DNA of 64,000 nucleotides from an uncultured Rhodospirillaceae bacterium (GCA_913030825.1 CAJWCU010000001.1:1-64000); one strand, 5' to 3'. Numbered from the stretch's first letter, positions 27,142 through 34,763 are shown. Made by a program: numbers and translations. Notes: generated from the letters alone by a model not told the origin.

Positions 27142-28218
27142 ATGGGTGAATACCGAATTGCCGCGATCGGCGGAGACGGCATCGGGCCGGAAGTCGTCGA
27201 GGCGGGTGTCGAGGTCCTGAACGCCGTCGCCGAACGGGACGGCGGCTTCACCCTGAAGACCGAAACCTTCCCCTGGGGCGGCGATTATTATCGTCAGCAC
27301 GGCGTGATGATGCCGGAAGACGGCGTCGAGACGTTGAAGCCGTTCGACGCGATCTATTTCGGCTCCGCCGGCGATCCGAACATCCCCGATCACATCACTC
27401 TGTGGGGGCTGCGCCTCAAGATCTGCCAGACGCTTGACCAATACGCCAACGTGCGGCCGTCGCGCCTGCTGCCCGGCATCGACGGGCCGTTGAAGAACGT
27501 CGGGCCGGACGATCTGGACTGGGTCATCGTGCGTGAAAACTCCGAAGGCGAATACGCCGGGGTCGGCGGCCGGGTCCATACGGGCCTGCCGGAAGAAGTC
27601 GGCATGGACGTCGCCGTGTTCACCCGTGCCGGGGTCGAGCGCATCCAGCGCTATGCCCTGGAGCTGGCCCGCTCGCGCCCGCGCAAGAAATTGACCCTGG
27701 TCACCAAGTCGAACGCGCAGCGCCACGGAATGGTGTTCTGGGACGCCGTGTTCGAGGAGGTCCGCAAGGATTACCCCGACGTCGAAACCGACAAGATGCT
27801 GGTCGACGCCATGACCACGCGCATGGTGCTGAACCCGAAATCGTTGGACACCATCGTCGCGACCAATCTGCATGCCGACGTGCTGTCGGATCTGGCGGCG
27901 GCGCTGACCGGATCGCTCGGCATCGCGCCGACGGGCAACCTGCGGCCGGAAAAGGATTTCCCGTCGATGTTCGAGCCGATCCACGGCTCGGCCTTCGACA
28001 TCATCGGCAAAGGTGTCGCCAACCCCATCGGCTGTTTCTGGTCGGGGGCGATGATGCTGGAACATCTGGGCGAAAAAGCCGCCGCCGACCGCCTGATGGC
28101 GGCGGTCGCGCGGGTCACGGGATCGCGCGAAGCGGTCTCCCCCGATCTCGGCGGCGATGCGACGACCCGCCAGGTCACGGACGCGGTATTGGCCGCGGTG
28201 CGAGGAGCGAATGACTGA
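27142..28218 (+). CDS. tartrate dehydrogenase/decarboxylase-type enzyme (TtuC/DmlA family)
   Basis: A 358-residue NAD-dependent decarboxylating dehydrogenase of the isocitrate/isopropylmalate superfamily. GGDGIGPEV is at the N-terminus, and the substrate loop is LWGLRLKICQTLDQYANVRP. The motif VIVRENSEGEYAG and the C-terminal EPIHGSAFDI are typical of the tartrate/D-malate branch. Members oxidise tartrate, D-malate or 3-isopropylmalate, so the in vivo substrate is uncertain. ATG 27142 fits the family start. The gene overlaps the ferredoxin gene by 8 bp and probably shares its transcript. Confidence 0.9.
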   Translation: MGEYRIAAIGGDGIGPEVVEAGVEVLNAVAERDGGFTLKTETFPWGGDYYRQHGVMMPEDGVETLKPFDAIYFGSAGDPNIPDHITLWGLRLKICQTLDQYANVRPSRLLPGIDGPLKNVGPDDLDWVIVRENSEGEYAGVGGRVHTGLPEEVGMDVAVFTRAGVERIQRYALELARSRPRKKLTLVTKSNAQRHGMVFWDAVFEEVRKDYPDVETDKMLVDAMTTRMVLNPKSLDTIVATNLHADVLSDLAAALTGSLGIAPTGNLRPEKDFPSMFEPIHGSAFDIIGKGVANPIGCFWSGAMMLEHLGEKAAADRLMAAVARVTGSREAVSPDLGGDATTRQVTDAVLAAVRGAND

Positions 28219-28486
28219 TACCAATAGCGAACTGACCGTCGAATTCCGCCGTTCCGGCGTGACCGGCACCTGGGACGGGTCCCAGGAAACGATTCTGGAA
28301 CTGGCCGAGGATTTGGGCCTGGTGCTGCCCTACAGCTGCCGGTCCGGTATCTGCACGACCTGCCAGTGCAAGAAGATCGAAGGCGAGATCGAGTATACGC
28401 AGGACGGCGTCTACATGCCCGACGCCGAAGACGAAATCTTGATCTGCTGCTCGGCGCCCAAGACGGCGTTGGTGCTCGATATCTGA
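28211..28486 (+). CDS. small 2Fe-2S ferredoxin, VanB-reductase-like C-terminus
   Basis: A 91-residue plant-type ferredoxin. Cluster ligands are visible in CRSGICTTC (C-x4-C-x2-C) near residues 44-52, with a fourth cysteine in ILICCSAPK near residue 79. The final VLDI resembles the C-terminus of the ferredoxin domain in phthalate/vanillate-type oxygenase reductases, but here the domain stands alone. ATG 28211 overlaps the dehydrogenase stop by 8 bp, so translational coupling is likely. Its electron partner is not in sight: no oxygenase or reductase lies next to it. Role beyond electron transfer is unknown. Confidence 0.9.
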   Translation: MTDTNSELTVEFRRSGVTGTWDGSQETILELAEDLGLVLPYSCRSGICTTCQCKKIEGEIEYTQDGVYMPDAEDEILICCSAPKTALVLDI

Positions 28487-28531
28487 TAGACTGGCGCACC
28501 GGCCGCCAAAGAATACAAGTAGCAAGACAAG

Positions 28532-28548
28532 TGCCGGCCCGCCCGGCA
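28532..28548. other. hairpin before the DUF3126 gene
   Basis: TGCCGG (28532-28537) and CCGGCA (28543-28548) form a perfect 6-bp stem with a 5-nt loop in the 95-bp gap after the ferredoxin. No T-run follows. Confidence 0.25.
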
Positions 28549-28581
28549 ATTCAAGGAACCGCAAAAGGAGACCACAAGCCC

Positions 28582-28797
28582 ATGCAACTTTCCGAAATCG
28601 CCCGTGTGCAGCAGTATCTGCGCGCCGCCTTCGACAACAACCGGTTCATCGTTCAGCCGCCGAAGAAGGAAGGCCAGCCGGTCGAAGTCTACATTGGCGA
28701 GAACTTTGTCGGTGTGCTGCACCGTGACGAGGACGAAGGCGAGGTATCCTACGCCCTGAACGTCGCGATCCTCGAGGAAGACCTGCCGCCGGCGTGA
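28582..28797 (+). CDS. DUF3126 family protein
   Basis: A 71-residue protein of the alphaproteobacterial DUF3126 family. It begins with the family-typical MQLSEIARVQQYL, then VEVYIGENFVGVL and EVSYALNVAIL. A small strand-rich soluble fold is expected; the function is unknown. The start is fixed by ATG 28582 with AAAGGAG upstream. Its stop codon opens a long two-tier hairpin (28797-28842). Confidence 0.88.
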   Translation: MQLSEIARVQQYLRAAFDNNRFIVQPPKKEGQPVEVYIGENFVGVLHRDEDEGEVSYALNVAILEEDLPPA

Positions 28798-28842
28798 CGC
28801 CCCGATTGATTTCCCGCATTTGATTCTGCGCGGGAAGGGCGT
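28797..28842 (+). terminator. bulged two-tier hairpin at the DUF3126 stop codon
   Basis: The right arm GCGGGAAGGGCGT (28830-28842) pairs with TTCCCGC (28811-28817) and then, after an 8-nt bulge, with ACGCCC (28797-28802). This gives 13 pairs in all. The left arm starts in the TGA stop. No T-tract follows. It is a likely 3' end structure or terminator. Confidence 0.5.
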
Positions 28843-28881
28843 AACGTCGGGTCATCCAATCCGACTTGGGAGGCCTTCGAC

Positions 28882-29205
28882 ATGCCTAGTGACGATCGTG
28901 ATATCGGCCGTGCGCGCATGCAGATGCATGACATCCTGCGCGAGATCAACCGGGAAACCATCCACGAACTGGTGCCCAACGTTTCCATCGCGGAACTGAC
29001 GCCCTATTTCAACCTGGTGGCCAAGGCGCGCGGCCTCTACATCAAATCCCTGATCGACCTGGCCCATAAGACCGAGGGCCTGCCGGCCGAAAGCCAGGTG
29101 CGGGAACTGAACCTGCTGCGCCGGTCATACGACGAATTGATCCATGGCGCGCAGATGATCGAAACCGCGATCGAGCGCGGCTATATCGACGTCGATAAAA
29201 AGTAA
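28882..29205 (+). CDS. hypothetical small helical protein
   Basis: A 107-residue protein that I do not recognise. Sequence is highly helical and charged (e.g. HDILREINRETIHELVP, then VRELNLLRRSYDELIHGAQ), with no signal peptide, membrane segment or cysteine. ATG 28882 has GGGAGG upstream, a good ribosome-binding site, so it is very likely translated. It is followed by a short terminator-like hairpin and converges with the Lrp-type regulator. It may be an adaptor or structural protein; no function is inferred. Confidence 0.78.
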   Translation: MPSDDRDIGRARMQMHDILREINRETIHELVPNVSIAELTPYFNLVAKARGLYIKSLIDLAHKTEGLPAESQVRELNLLRRSYDELIHGAQMIETAIERGYIDVDKK

Positions 29206-29224
29206 TTCCCGGACGGGGTTTTTT
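29206..29224 (+). terminator. probable intrinsic terminator
   Basis: A short CCC(G)/GGGG stem with a GGAC-type loop is followed directly by six T residues. It sits between the 107-aa gene and the converging Lrp-type gene. The stem is short, so efficiency is uncertain. Confidence 0.45.
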
Positions 29225-29696
29225 ATTCCGAAACGGGCAGGGCCGTGCGGTAGACGACCTGCTTGAGGGAGAAGCTCGACTTGATCGCGGCGACCCCCTT
29301 TACCTTGGTCAGCTTGTCCATCAGGAACCGCTCGTAGGCGGCAAGGTCCGCCGTGACGACGCGCAGGAGATAATCCGCGTCGCCGGTCATCAGGTAGCAT
29401 TCCATGACCTCGGGCCAGGACCTGATCTTGCCTTCGAATTCCTCCAGCGCCTTTTCCGCCTGACGTTCCAGCGTCACGTTGATGAAGATCGAGACGGGCA
29501 GGCCGACCGCCTGCTGATCGACCAAGGTGACGTAATCGCGGATCACGCCCCCGTCCTCCAGCCGCTTGACCCGGCGCAGGCAGGGCGAGGCCGATAGGCC
29601 CACGGCCTCGGCCAGGTCGACGTTGCGCATGCGGGCGTTGTCCTGCATCGCCTTGAGGATACGGCGGTCGATCGCGTCGAGTTCGATTCCGGGCAT
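29223..29696 (-). CDS. Lrp/AsnC-family transcriptional regulator (MdeR-like)
   Basis: A 157-residue Lrp/AsnC regulator. The N-terminal helix-turn-helix is LDAIDRRILKAMQDNARMRN followed by LAEAVGLSASPCLRRVKRLE. The C-terminal RAM ligand-binding domain has VMECYLMTGDADYLLRVV. Such octamer-forming proteins sense amino acids. It diverges from the E1-like enzyme gene over 147 bp that contains two operator-like dyads. This matches the arrangement of mdeR beside mdeB in Pseudomonas putida methionine degradation, where mdeA lies with them. Here mdeA is absent. Ligand and regulation are inferred. Confidence 0.93.
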   Translation of the reverse strand: MPGIELDAIDRRILKAMQDNARMRNVDLAEAVGLSASPCLRRVKRLEDGGVIRDYVTLVDQQAVGLPVSIFINVTLERQAEKALEEFEGKIRSWPEVMECYLMTGDADYLLRVVTADLAAYERFLMDKLTKVKGVAAIKSSFSLKQVVYRTALPVSE

Positions 29697-29727
29697 TTTT
29701 CACCAATTCCGGGCGCTGTTTTCATCA

Positions 29728-29743
29728 ATAATTGCGCAATTAT
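29728..29743. promoter_or_regulatory. 16-bp perfect palindrome, candidate Lrp-type operator 1
   Basis: ATAATTGCGCAATTAT is a perfect palindrome in the divergent regulator/enzyme spacer, 31 bp upstream of the regulator start. It shares AATTGCGC with the second site, whose copy starts exactly 63 bp further on. Confidence 0.55.
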
Positions 29744-29783
29744 CAGATTTCACGCCGTAGATCGCAAGGAAATGCCGTTCATA

Positions 29784-29803
29784 TTGGCGTAGAATTGCGC
29801 CAA
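29784..29803. promoter_or_regulatory. imperfect dyad, candidate Lrp-type operator 2
   Basis: TTGGCG and CGCCAA flank an 8-bp centre, which itself contains part of AATTGCGC (29793-29800). It is 40 bp upstream of the E1-like start. The 63-bp spacing from site 1 is six helical turns, suitable for co-operative binding. Confidence 0.45.
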
Positions 29804-29843
29804 CAACCCTAAAAACACGGCTTCGCCGCTATCGGAGATTCCC

Positions 29844-32189
29844 ATGGCCCCCCTCGACACGCCCAATCACCTGATGCTCGAACCCGCCCCGGGCGCCACG
29901 CCCGGCCGCGACACGTTGGCCAACCTGACGGACCTGCAGAAACGCATTCTCTGGCTGTCGACCTGGACGATCCACCACGCCAACCACATCCGCGCCAAGG
30001 GCGAGGTCAAGGTCGGCGGGCATCAGGCGTCTTGCGCGTCTTCGGCGGCGCTGATGACAGCGCTGTATTTCCATGCCCTGCGTCCGCAGGACCGGGTCGC
30101 CGTGAAGCCGCACGCCAGCCCCGTGTTCCACGCCATCCAATACCTGATGGGCAACCAGACGCAGGAGAAGCTGGAAAACTTCCGGGGCCTCGGCGGGGCG
30201 CAGAGCTATCCGTCCCGCACCAAGGACACGGATGATGTCGATTTCTCCACGGGCTCGGTCGGCCTGGGCCCCGCCATGGCGATGTTCGCCTCACTGACCC
30301 AGGACTACACCCGCCGCCATTTCGAATCCGTCCGCGAACGTGACCAGGGCCGCATGATCGCCCTGGTCGGCGATGCGGAAATGGACGAAGGCAACATGTA
30401 CGAGGCGATCCTCGAGGGCTGGAAACATAACCTCCGGAATTGCTGGTGGATCATCGATTACAACCGGCAAAGCCTGGACGGCGTCGTCAACGACAAGCTG
30501 TTCCGCCTGATCGACCGCCTGTTCCGCGCCGCCGGCTGGCGCGTCGTCATCATGAAGTACGGCAAGCTGATGATGGAGGCCTTCAAGAAGCCGGGCGGCA
30601 AGGCCTTGAAGAAATGGATCAACGATTGCCCGAACGACATGTATGCCGCCCTGACCTTCCAGGGCGGGGCCGCCTGGCGCGACCATGTCGGCGCCGACAT
30701 CGGCGATCAGCCGGGCGTGGCGCAGTTGCTCGCCGAATACACCGACGACGAATTGCAGGACCTGATGTCCAACCTGGGCGGCCATTGCCTGGAAACCATC
30801 TGCGAAGCCTTTAATTCGGCGGCTCAGGACGACGTGCCGACCTGTTTCCTGGCCTATACGATCAAGGGCTGGGGGCTGCCGCTGGCGGGGCATAAGGACA
30901 ACCACGCGGGCATCCTGACGCCGGATCAGCTGAAGGGCTTTCAGAAGGATCTGGGCATCGCCGAAGGCGACGAATGGGCGCCCTTCGCGGGCATGGAAGA
31001 CCGGGCCGAAGACCTCGCGTCCTTCATCCAATCGACGCCCTTCATGGCCGACGGCGGCAAGCCGCGCCGCCATGCGTCCAAGCCCGTCGCCGTGCCGGAA
31101 AAACTGGCCGAAACGCCGACCTCCAAGGGCTCGACCCAGGAAGCCTTCGGCAAGATCCTGTTCGAACTGGCGGCGACCGACCATGAACTCGCCGACCGAA
31201 TCGTCACGACCTCGCCCGACGTCACGGTCTCGACCAACCTGGGCCCCTGGGTCAACCGCCGCGGCATCTTCGCCATGGAGGAACGGGAAGACACCTTCCG
31301 AAAGGTCAACGTGCCCTCGGTTCAGAAATGGGGTGCGAACGACGAAGGCCAGCACCTGGAATTGGGCATCGCCGAGAACAACCTGTTCCTGGCCCTTTCG
31401 GCGCTGGGCCTCAGCCATCAATTGTTCGGCGAACGCCTGCTGCCGGTCGGCACGCTCTACGATCCGTTCATTCAGCGCGGCCTCGATGCCCTCAACTACG
31501 CCTGCTACCAGGACGCCCGGTTCATGGTCGTGGCGACCCCGGCGGGGGTCAGCCTGGCGCCCGAAGGTGGCGCGCACCAATCCGTCGCCACGCCGATGAT
31601 CGGCATGGGGCAGCCGGGCTTGGCCTATTTCGAGCCCGCCTATGCCGACGAACTGGAAGCCATCATGCGTTGGGGCTTCTCCCATATGCAGGCGGATGAC
31701 GGCGGCTCGGTCTATCTGCGCCTGTCGACCCGGCCCTTGGACCAGATCGCGCGCAAGATGGACGCCAAGCTGGGCGATCAGGTGATCGCGGGTGCCTATT
31801 GGCTCTCGAAACCGAAATCCAAGGATGCGGGCGCCATCGTCTATACCGGCGTCCTGGCGCCGGAGGCCCAGGCGGCGGCGGACGCCCTTGCCAAATCGGG
31901 CGGGCCGGGTGTGCTCGCCGTGACCTCGCCGGACCGGCTCTATTCCGATTGGCGCAAGAACGGCGCGAAAAGCCATGCCGCCAAGCTGCTCTCGGCCCTC
32001 AACCCGGGGACCAAGCTGGTCACCGCGATCGACGGCCACCCGGCGACCCTCAGCTGGCTCGGCGGCGTGATCGGCCAGCGTATCGAAGCCTTGGGTGTCG
32101 AAAGCTTCGGGCAATGCGGCACGGTCGGCGATCTCTACCGGGAATACGGCCTCGACGCCGCCGCGATCCAGGCGGCATACAAGGAATAA
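29844..32189 (+). CDS. homodimeric pyruvate dehydrogenase E1-like enzyme (MdeB/AceE-type transketolase family)
   Basis: A 781-residue thiamine-diphosphate enzyme related to AceE-type E1 components. The cofactor motif is GDAEMDEGNMYEAI near residue 175, with the closing N in IIDYNRQSLDG. The pyrimidine-domain signature GIAENNLFLALSALG lies near residue 510. EGGAHQS near residue 573 matches the family EGLQHE region. In Pseudomonas the closest arrangement is MdeB, a 2-oxobutyrate dehydrogenase E1 acting after methionine gamma-lyase. No E2/E3 genes are nearby. The divergent Lrp-type gene is its likely regulator. Substrate (pyruvate, 2-oxobutyrate or another 2-oxoacid) is uncertain. Confidence 0.92.
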   Translation: MAPLDTPNHLMLEPAPGATPGRDTLANLTDLQKRILWLSTWTIHHANHIRAKGEVKVGGHQASCASSAALMTALYFHALRPQDRVAVKPHASPVFHAIQYLMGNQTQEKLENFRGLGGAQSYPSRTKDTDDVDFSTGSVGLGPAMAMFASLTQDYTRRHFESVRERDQGRMIALVGDAEMDEGNMYEAILEGWKHNLRNCWWIIDYNRQSLDGVVNDKLFRLIDRLFRAAGWRVVIMKYGKLMMEAFKKPGGKALKKWINDCPNDMYAALTFQGGAAWRDHVGADIGDQPGVAQLLAEYTDDELQDLMSNLGGHCLETICEAFNSAAQDDVPTCFLAYTIKGWGLPLAGHKDNHAGILTPDQLKGFQKDLGIAEGDEWAPFAGMEDRAEDLASFIQSTPFMADGGKPRRHASKPVAVPEKLAETPTSKGSTQEAFGKILFELAATDHELADRIVTTSPDVTVSTNLGPWVNRRGIFAMEEREDTFRKVNVPSVQKWGANDEGQHLELGIAENNLFLALSALGLSHQLFGERLLPVGTLYDPFIQRGLDALNYACYQDARFMVVATPAGVSLAPEGGAHQSVATPMIGMGQPGLAYFEPAYADELEAIMRWGFSHMQADDGGSVYLRLSTRPLDQIARKMDAKLGDQVIAGAYWLSKPKSKDAGAIVYTGVLAPEAQAAADALAKSGGPGVLAVTSPDRLYSDWRKNGAKSHAAKLLSALNPGTKLVTAIDGHPATLSWLGGVIGQRIEALGVESFGQCGTVGDLYREYGLDAAAIQAAYKE

Positions 32190-32210
32190 CCGTCCGGCGC
32201 GATATCGCGG

Positions 32211-32238
32211 TTTACCTCGTGGCGATTGGGGTGATAGA
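32211..32238 (+). promoter_or_regulatory. weak candidate promoter for tRNA-Leu
   Basis: TTTACC (32211-32216) and ATAGAA-like sequence (about 32234-32239) are about 17 bp apart and would start transcription some 40 nt before the tRNA. The match to consensus is weak. A 12-bp palindrome (32198-32209) just upstream may end the preceding transcript. Confidence 0.3.
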
Positions 32239-32282
32239 ACATCGCCCCTGCCGACGGCGCATCGCGCCGGACCACGGTGATT

Positions 32283-32369
32283 GCGGGCGTGGCGGAACTG
32301 GTAGACGCGCTGGATTCAAAATCCAGTTCTGGTGACAGAGTGGGAGTTCGATTCTCCCCGCCCGCACCA
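32283..32369 (+). tRNA. tRNA-Leu (anticodon CAA)
   Basis: A complete cloverleaf with encoded CCA. Acceptor GCGGGCG pairs with CGCCCGC. The anticodon stem CTGGA/TCCAG closes the loop TTCAAAA, giving anticodon CAA (reads UUG). A long variable arm, as in class II tRNAs, follows, then the T-arm with GTTCGATTC. The last four bases are the discriminator A and CCA. No duplicate of its 3' end was noticed nearby. Confidence 0.97.
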
Positions 32370-32505
32370 CTTTCTTTATTTCCCCGCTCCGCTCGACCCT
32401 TGTCTGTCCGCTGCCGTCTCGATCAGGGTCGATGCTCGCATGGGAACGGCTTAAGGCTGCGGCGTTGAGACCGTCTCTCCCGGAGCCGTGGCGCAGAAGG
32501 GGGAA

Positions 32506-33486
32506 TCACGTCCCCGTGCGGGCTTCCTCGACCAGGGTCAGGCGCCACATTTCCCGTTCGTACTTCTGATAATCGAAGCCGGTGCCGGAATGGATGGTCG
32601 ACCGGTTGTCCCAGACGACGATGTCGCCGGCCCGCCATTGCCATTTCACGGTGAATTCGGGCCCGGTGACGGTCGGCAGCATGTCGCGCCAGATCATCAC
32701 GCTCTCGTCTTCGACGCCTTCCAGGTCCCAGAGGTCCAGGTCTTCGGCAGCCACCTCCTGGCCGATCGGCACGATGGCGCAGGTCGAGCTGTTGAGGCCG
32801 TAAAGCGCCGGTTTGCCGGTGACCGGATGGTTGAGCACCAGGGGTACCCGCTGCGGCGGGTTGGCCTTGCGCTGCTCCGGCGTCAGGACCGGGTATTCCG
32901 GGGAATAGCTGTTGATCTTCTTGTCGTGGTGGGCGAGCGAGCAGACGGCCTCCAGGCCGTCCAGTTTGCGCCGTTCGGCATCGGGAAGGGCGGCGTAAGC
33001 CCCCTGCATGTCGGCGAACAGGGTCTCCGATCCCTCGGCCGGGGCCTTGCGGCAATGGAAGACCGAGCCCACGGGCGGGCGTTCGCGGAAGGTGGAATCG
33101 GTGTGCCAGACGGGCCGGCGGGTTTCCGGGTTGTAGCGGATGTCGGCGTCGCTGGTCAGTTGCGGGACCTGCAGCAATTGCGCCGCCGGCTTGCCGTCCT
33201 TGTGGCGGATGTTGCCGATGCGCAGGATCGGGAAGCCGGGGACGGTCTTGTCTTCGCGGGCGGCCTGGGTCTTCTGTTCGATGACGCCGAAGACTTCGGA
33301 CCAGGCGACCAGCGCCTCGGGCGCCAGGTCGGCCAGGGCGTCGCCGCGCACGGCCAGCAGGCCGCCGTGGTCGAGCCAGAGGCTCCGGGCCCAGGTCTGA
33401 AAATCGGGATCGGCGAGGTCCGCCGGGGTGACGTTTTCGATGGCGATGCCGAAATCGCCGTTCAAGGGCGTGGTCGTATGTTTCAT
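32506..33486 (-). CDS. TauD/TfdA-family Fe(II)/2-oxoglutarate dioxygenase
   Basis: A 326-residue member of the TauD/TfdA oxygenase family. The iron triad is visible: WHTDS (H-x-D) near residue 123 and the distal histidine in STIHSGTGF near residue 298. An arginine near the C-terminus (MWRLTLVEE) would bind 2-oxoglutarate. Family members hydroxylate taurine, 2,4-D, alpha-ketoglutarate-linked sulfonates and others, so the substrate here cannot be named. No sulfonate transporter is adjacent. It converges with tRNA-Leu and diverges from the DedA-type gene. Confidence 0.92.
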   Translation of the reverse strand: MKHTTTPLNGDFGIAIENVTPADLADPDFQTWARSLWLDHGGLLAVRGDALADLAPEALVAWSEVFGVIEQKTQAAREDKTVPGFPILRIGNIRHKDGKPAAQLLQVPQLTSDADIRYNPETRRPVWHTDSTFRERPPVGSVFHCRKAPAEGSETLFADMQGAYAALPDAERRKLDGLEAVCSLAHHDKKINSYSPEYPVLTPEQRKANPPQRVPLVLNHPVTGKPALYGLNSSTCAIVPIGQEVAAEDLDLWDLEGVEDESVMIWRDMLPTVTGPEFTVKWQWRAGDIVVWDNRSTIHSGTGFDYQKYEREMWRLTLVEEARTGT

Positions 33487-33586
33487 CGGTGATTTGCTTT
33501 CGATTGGATGTTCCCTGAGAAAAGGATACGCCGACGCCCGGCAAAATCAAAACCCGGCCGCGGGCGCCGCGCCAATCGCCCTGTCC

Positions 33587-33616
33587 GCCTTTCCATTGCC
33601 AGCCTTTCCATTGTCA
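33587..33616. repeat. 15-bp tandem duplication carrying the -35 of the DedA-type gene
   Basis: Two adjacent 15-bp copies (33587-33601 and 33602-33616), each GCCTTTCCATTG then CCA or TCA, differ by one base. The second ends in TTGTCA, which serves as a -35 element 17 bp before TAGAAG. Confidence 0.6.
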
Positions 33617-33639
33617 GTGTTCCCGCCGGCTGGTAGAAG
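33611..33639 (+). promoter_or_regulatory. candidate promoter for the DedA-dsbB-coq7 run
   Basis: -35 TTGTCA (33611-33616) and -10 TAGAAG (33634-33639) with 17-bp spacing, 35 bp upstream of the DedA-type ATG. Confidence 0.45.
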
Positions 33640-33673
33640 CGCGCAAACCTTCATAGACGGGACCCGCCGGCCC

Positions 33674-34255
33674 ATGCTGCGCCGCCTTTACGACCGTACC
33701 CTGGAACTGGCCGGGCACCGCCATGCCAAGGGCTGGCTGGCCGGGGTCAGCTTCATCGAAAGTTCGGTCTTTCCCATTCCACCCGATGTACTGCTGATCC
33801 CCATGGTCCTGGCCGACCGGGCGCGGGCCTGGCGGATCGCGTTCATTTGCACCGTCGCCTCGGTCCTGGGCGGTCTGCTCGGCTATGCCATCGGCGCCTT
33901 CCTGTTCGAACAGGTCGGACAGCCCATGCTGGAGTTCTATGGCTACGCCGCCAAGTTCGATCAGTTCCGGGAAACCTATGCCGATTGGGGGGCCTGGGCC
34001 GTGTTCATCGCCGGGGTTACGCCGTTCCCGTACAAAGTCATCACGATCCTGTCGGGCGTCGCGTCCCTGGATATCTGGGTGTTCTGCATCGCGTCCGTGC
34101 TGGCGCGGGGCTTGCGGTTCTATCTGGTCACGGCGCTGCTGTGGTATTTCGGCGAGCCGATCCGCATCTTCATCGAAAAGCGCCTGGGCCTGTTGTTCAC
34201 GATTTTCTGTATCCTGCTGGTCGGCGGCTTCGTCCTGATCAAGTTCGTGATATAG
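33674..34255 (+). CDS. DedA/YqaA-family membrane protein
   Basis: A 193-residue integral membrane protein with at least four hydrophobic segments. The conserved SFIESSVFPIPPDVLLIP near residue 30 and GVTPFPYKVITILSG near residue 115 mark the YqaA branch of the DedA (VTT-domain) superfamily. These are linked to membrane lipid handling, possibly undecaprenyl-phosphate or phospholipid flipping. ATG 33674 is used, with the promoter-like pair just upstream. It is followed after 7 bp by dsbB, so the two are probably co-transcribed. Confidence 0.9.
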   Translation: MLRRLYDRTLELAGHRHAKGWLAGVSFIESSVFPIPPDVLLIPMVLADRARAWRIAFICTVASVLGGLLGYAIGAFLFEQVGQPMLEFYGYAAKFDQFRETYADWGAWAVFIAGVTPFPYKVITILSGVASLDIWVFCIASVLARGLRFYLVTALLWYFGEPIRIFIEKRLGLLFTIFCILLVGGFVLIKFVI

Positions 34256-34262
34256 AGGGGCC

Positions 34263-34763
34263 ATGCTGGCCTATCTCGACGACCCCAAATTGCAATCCTG
34301 GTATCCGGCGGCCCTGTTCGCCGTCTGTGTCGCGGCCTTGGGCCTGGCGCTGCATGCGCAATGGGTTCTCGGGCTGGAGCCCTGTAATCTCTGTCTTTAT
34401 CAGCGCGTTCCCTACGGCTTGGTCGGCCTGTTCGCGGGTGCCGCCATGGTGCGGCCCAACCCGGCGGCGCGCCGCGCGGTCGTCTGGCTGGCGGCGGTTT
34501 CCTTCGCCGCCGGGGCGGCGGTCGCCGTCTATCACGTCGGCGTGGAACAGCATTGGTGGGCGTCGGCGGTCTGTGGCGGCGACGTGTCCAGCGTCGGATC
34601 GACCACGGATTTGCTGGCCGGTCTGTCGGCAAAGCCGGAAAAATCCTGTGATGCCGTGGACTGGACCTTTCTTGGATCGTCCATGGCGACCTATAATGCG
34701 GGCGTCTCCGCCGTTCTGGCCCTCGCATGCTGGGCGGCGGCGACACGCATGAAGCGGGTATGA
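34263..34763 (+). CDS. dsbB: disulfide bond formation protein B
   Basis: DsbB reoxidises DsbA and passes electrons to quinone. The 166-residue protein has four membrane helices. The first loop carries EPCNLCLYQRVP (CxxC) near residues 41-44, and the second periplasmic loop carries cysteines in VCGGDV and KSC. It is 7 bp after the DedA-type gene and 13 bp before coq7, so it links redox folding and quinone synthesis in one transcript. Confidence 0.95.
   Translation: MLAYLDDPKLQSWYPAALFAVCVAALGLALHAQWVLGLEPCNLCLYQRVPYGLVGLFAGAAMVRPNPAARRAVVWLAAVSFAAGAAVAVYHVGVEQHWWASAVCGGDVSSVGSTTDLLAGLSAKPEKSCDAVDWTFLGSSMATYNAGVSAVLALACWAAATRMKRV

Noticed and set aside
30291-32114. A 607-codon open frame opposite the E1-like gene
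   Set aside because: Shadow of the conserved thiamine-diphosphate enzyme; no recognisable domain.
32283-32369. tRNA-Leu as an integration site for a mobile element
   Set aside because: No integrase with a catalytic domain and no second copy of the tRNA 3' end was noticed nearby; the recombinase-like orphan is about 5 kb away and lacks a catalytic domain.
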